Both the position numbers and the translations under genes were made by a program. A stretch of 53,024 bases of DNA from Bacteroidales bacterium (GTDB lineage: Bacteria > Bacteroidota > Bacteroidia > Bacteroidales > F082), in the NCBI GenBank assembly GCA_024689285.1, contig JAILDR010000126.1:1-53024 (forward strand). Reading direction: 5' to 3'. Each line of letters opens with the position of its first letter. Position 1 is the stretch's first letter. The notes beneath the pieces are model-generated. The model did not search any database. It was not told where the DNA came from and saw nothing but the letters and a program-made list of their open reading frames with translations. Shown piece after piece: positions 51,805 to 53,024 of the stretch.

Positions 51805-52842
51805 TTATTCTGGTATTGCTTGGATTTTATTGGCATAAGCTCTCCATCCGTTAGCTGTCCTATAAGAATCGACAGAAGCAGTTGGAACATAGATAGCGGT
51901 AATACCAGAATTGTAAAATGCATACCCATCAACACTTGGAGGATTAACGGATAGGCATGTGATGCTGGCCAGACTACTGCAATTAGAAAAAGAGTATTGG
52001 TCAATCAATGTCAAACTATATGGCAACTCTATACTGGTCAGGCTGCTGCATCCATCGAAAGCTTTAACAGGAATTTTTGTTACACCTCTCGGTATTACGA
52101 TGCTGGTCAAGCTACTGCAATCAATGAAAACATCATGGCCAATCGATGTCACGCTAGCTGGTATCTCAAAACTTGCAAGGTTGCTACAACCTACAAAAGC
52201 ACTATTACCTATTCTTCTCACGCCATCTGGTAGTTCAATTCTGATCAGGTTACTACAACCTTCAAAAGCACTATTGCCTATTGATGTTATCCCCTCAGGT
52301 ATCTCAATGCTGGTCAGGCTGCTACAATAGCGGAAAACCTTATCGCCGATGAACGTTACAACTTCAGGTATCACAATGCTGGTCAGACTGCTGCAACCAG
52401 AAAAAGCTTCTTCGCCAATGGACGTAACACCAGCTGGTATCACAATACTGATTAGACTGCTACAGTAAGCAAAAGCATTATCGCTTATTAATCTCACGCC
52501 ATTTGGTATAACAATGCTGGTCAAGCTGCTGCAACCACTAAAAGCGCCATTACCAATTGATGTCACACCATCTGGTATCGCAATGCTAGTCAGACTGCTG
52601 CAACCAGAAAAAGCACAACCGCTAATAGATGTCACGCCATCTGGTATCACAATGCTAATCAGACTGCTACAACTTTGTAGAGCACCAAAACCAATCGATA
52701 TCATACCATCTGGCATCTCAATGTTAATCAGACTGCTACAAGCACAAAAAGCACAATCACCAATAGATGTCACGCCATCTGGTATCGCAATACTAATAAG
52801 GCTACTGCAACAATAGAATGTATAATCGCCAATGGATGTCAT
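51805..52842 (-). pseudogene. BspA-type leucine-rich-repeat protein, 5' truncated or frameshifted
   Basis: 345 residues from the ATG at 52842: 13 tandem units of 23 residues (pattern VTSIGxxAFxGCSSLTSIxIPDG) then a C-terminal cap ending YRTANGWRAYANKIQAIPE, the normal end for BspA/TpLRR surface proteins. The repeat pattern continues upstream of this ATG in frame (GCSSLTSIAIPEG), then meets a TGA around 52905. No signal peptide exists. In another frame the sequence before 52890 reads FNIQVVDIKRLAN, a possible N-terminal piece. So the 5' part seems lost or frameshifted, or the protein is a truncated copy. Confidence 0.6.
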
Positions 52843-53024
52843 GCCTTCTGGTATAGCAATGCTAGTCAGACTGCTACAACCATCGTATTTGCAAGTCGTT
52901 TTATATCAACAACTTGTATATTAAATGGTAGAAAAGTGATTACATAGATTCTATGGGTTTAAGAAAAGATGAATTTTTAACGTATTTAACTTTTGTAAAC
53001 CACAAAAATTGTATGTATGTGCAA
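52843..53024. other. right edge, no supported gene
   Basis: 182 bp with residual leucine-rich-repeat sequence to about 52905 and no clear reading frame or signal beyond. Confidence 0.5.

Noticed and set aside
1..53024. CRISPR arrays, rRNA genes, prophage
   Set aside because: No regularly spaced direct repeats with unique spacers, no rRNA-like segments and no phage structural genes seen.

Overview
The window looks like a chromosomal segment of a Bacteroidota bacterium, most likely order Bacteroidales and Prevotella-like. The evidence is a Bacteroidota-type gene set (TonB-dependent receptors, DUF4369/TlpA, DUF4837 and DUF4738 lipoproteins, a BspA-type leucine-rich repeat protein, a dual-membrane anti-sigma protein with its ECF sigma factor) and many copies of the Bacteroidota -7 promoter element TAnnTTTG placed 20-40 nt before start codons. 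No species is claimed.

Layout. 1-2043: 3' end of an FAD-dependent oxidoreductase and a double-SGNH-domain carbohydrate esterase. 2094-3900: a decayed AbiE-type toxin-antitoxin operon, with a frameshift in an A7 tract of the antitoxin and an early stop in the toxin. 4035-10148: HD hydrolase, secreted esterase, MutS2 and two lipoproteins. 10163-10762: a small heat-shock protein behind a sigma-54 promoter with three palindromic upstream sites. 10961-15782: cytidylate-kinase-like protein, SLC13 permease and the two GDP-L-fucose genes gmd and fcl. 15779-27827: twelve closely packed minus-strand genes, rlmN, DUF4837 lipoprotein, pdxA, a sigma-54 activator, lptE, a helical protein, secG, two MFS transporters, a PqqD-like protein, a DUF3805-like protein and an ABC-F ATPase.

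27828-28279 is gene-free and holds a hairpin and two copies of a 32-bp palindrome. 28280-32175 is an ECF sigma factor operon with a dual-membrane anti-sigma protein and two lipocalin-like lipoproteins. 32312-41862 carries an Oar-like TonB receptor, EttA, a 9-bp minisatellite, a four-helix-bundle protein, a sodium/solute symporter, a lysine-rich small protein and a Tat-exported Gfo/Idh/MocA oxidoreductase. 41978-45364 has a Crp/Fnr-type regulator, a VOC protein and a TonB receptor whose promoter has two FNR-like boxes. 45366-49393 is housekeeping: LolC/E-like permease, aminotransferase, glucosaminidase and cytidine deaminase. A tRNA-Ser(GCU) follows, then a two-gene ATPase plus TOPRIM (RloB-like) defence cassette, then a leucine-rich-repeat gene broken or truncated at its 5' end.

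Two regulatory circuits seem closed inside the window. The sigma-54 activator at 23263-24522 could serve the sigma-54 promoter of the small heat-shock gene. The Crp/Fnr protein at 41978-42571, which has an FNR-type E-x-x-S-R recognition helix, could bind the TTGAC-N4-ATCAA boxes 450 bp downstream. Both links are inferred from sequence.
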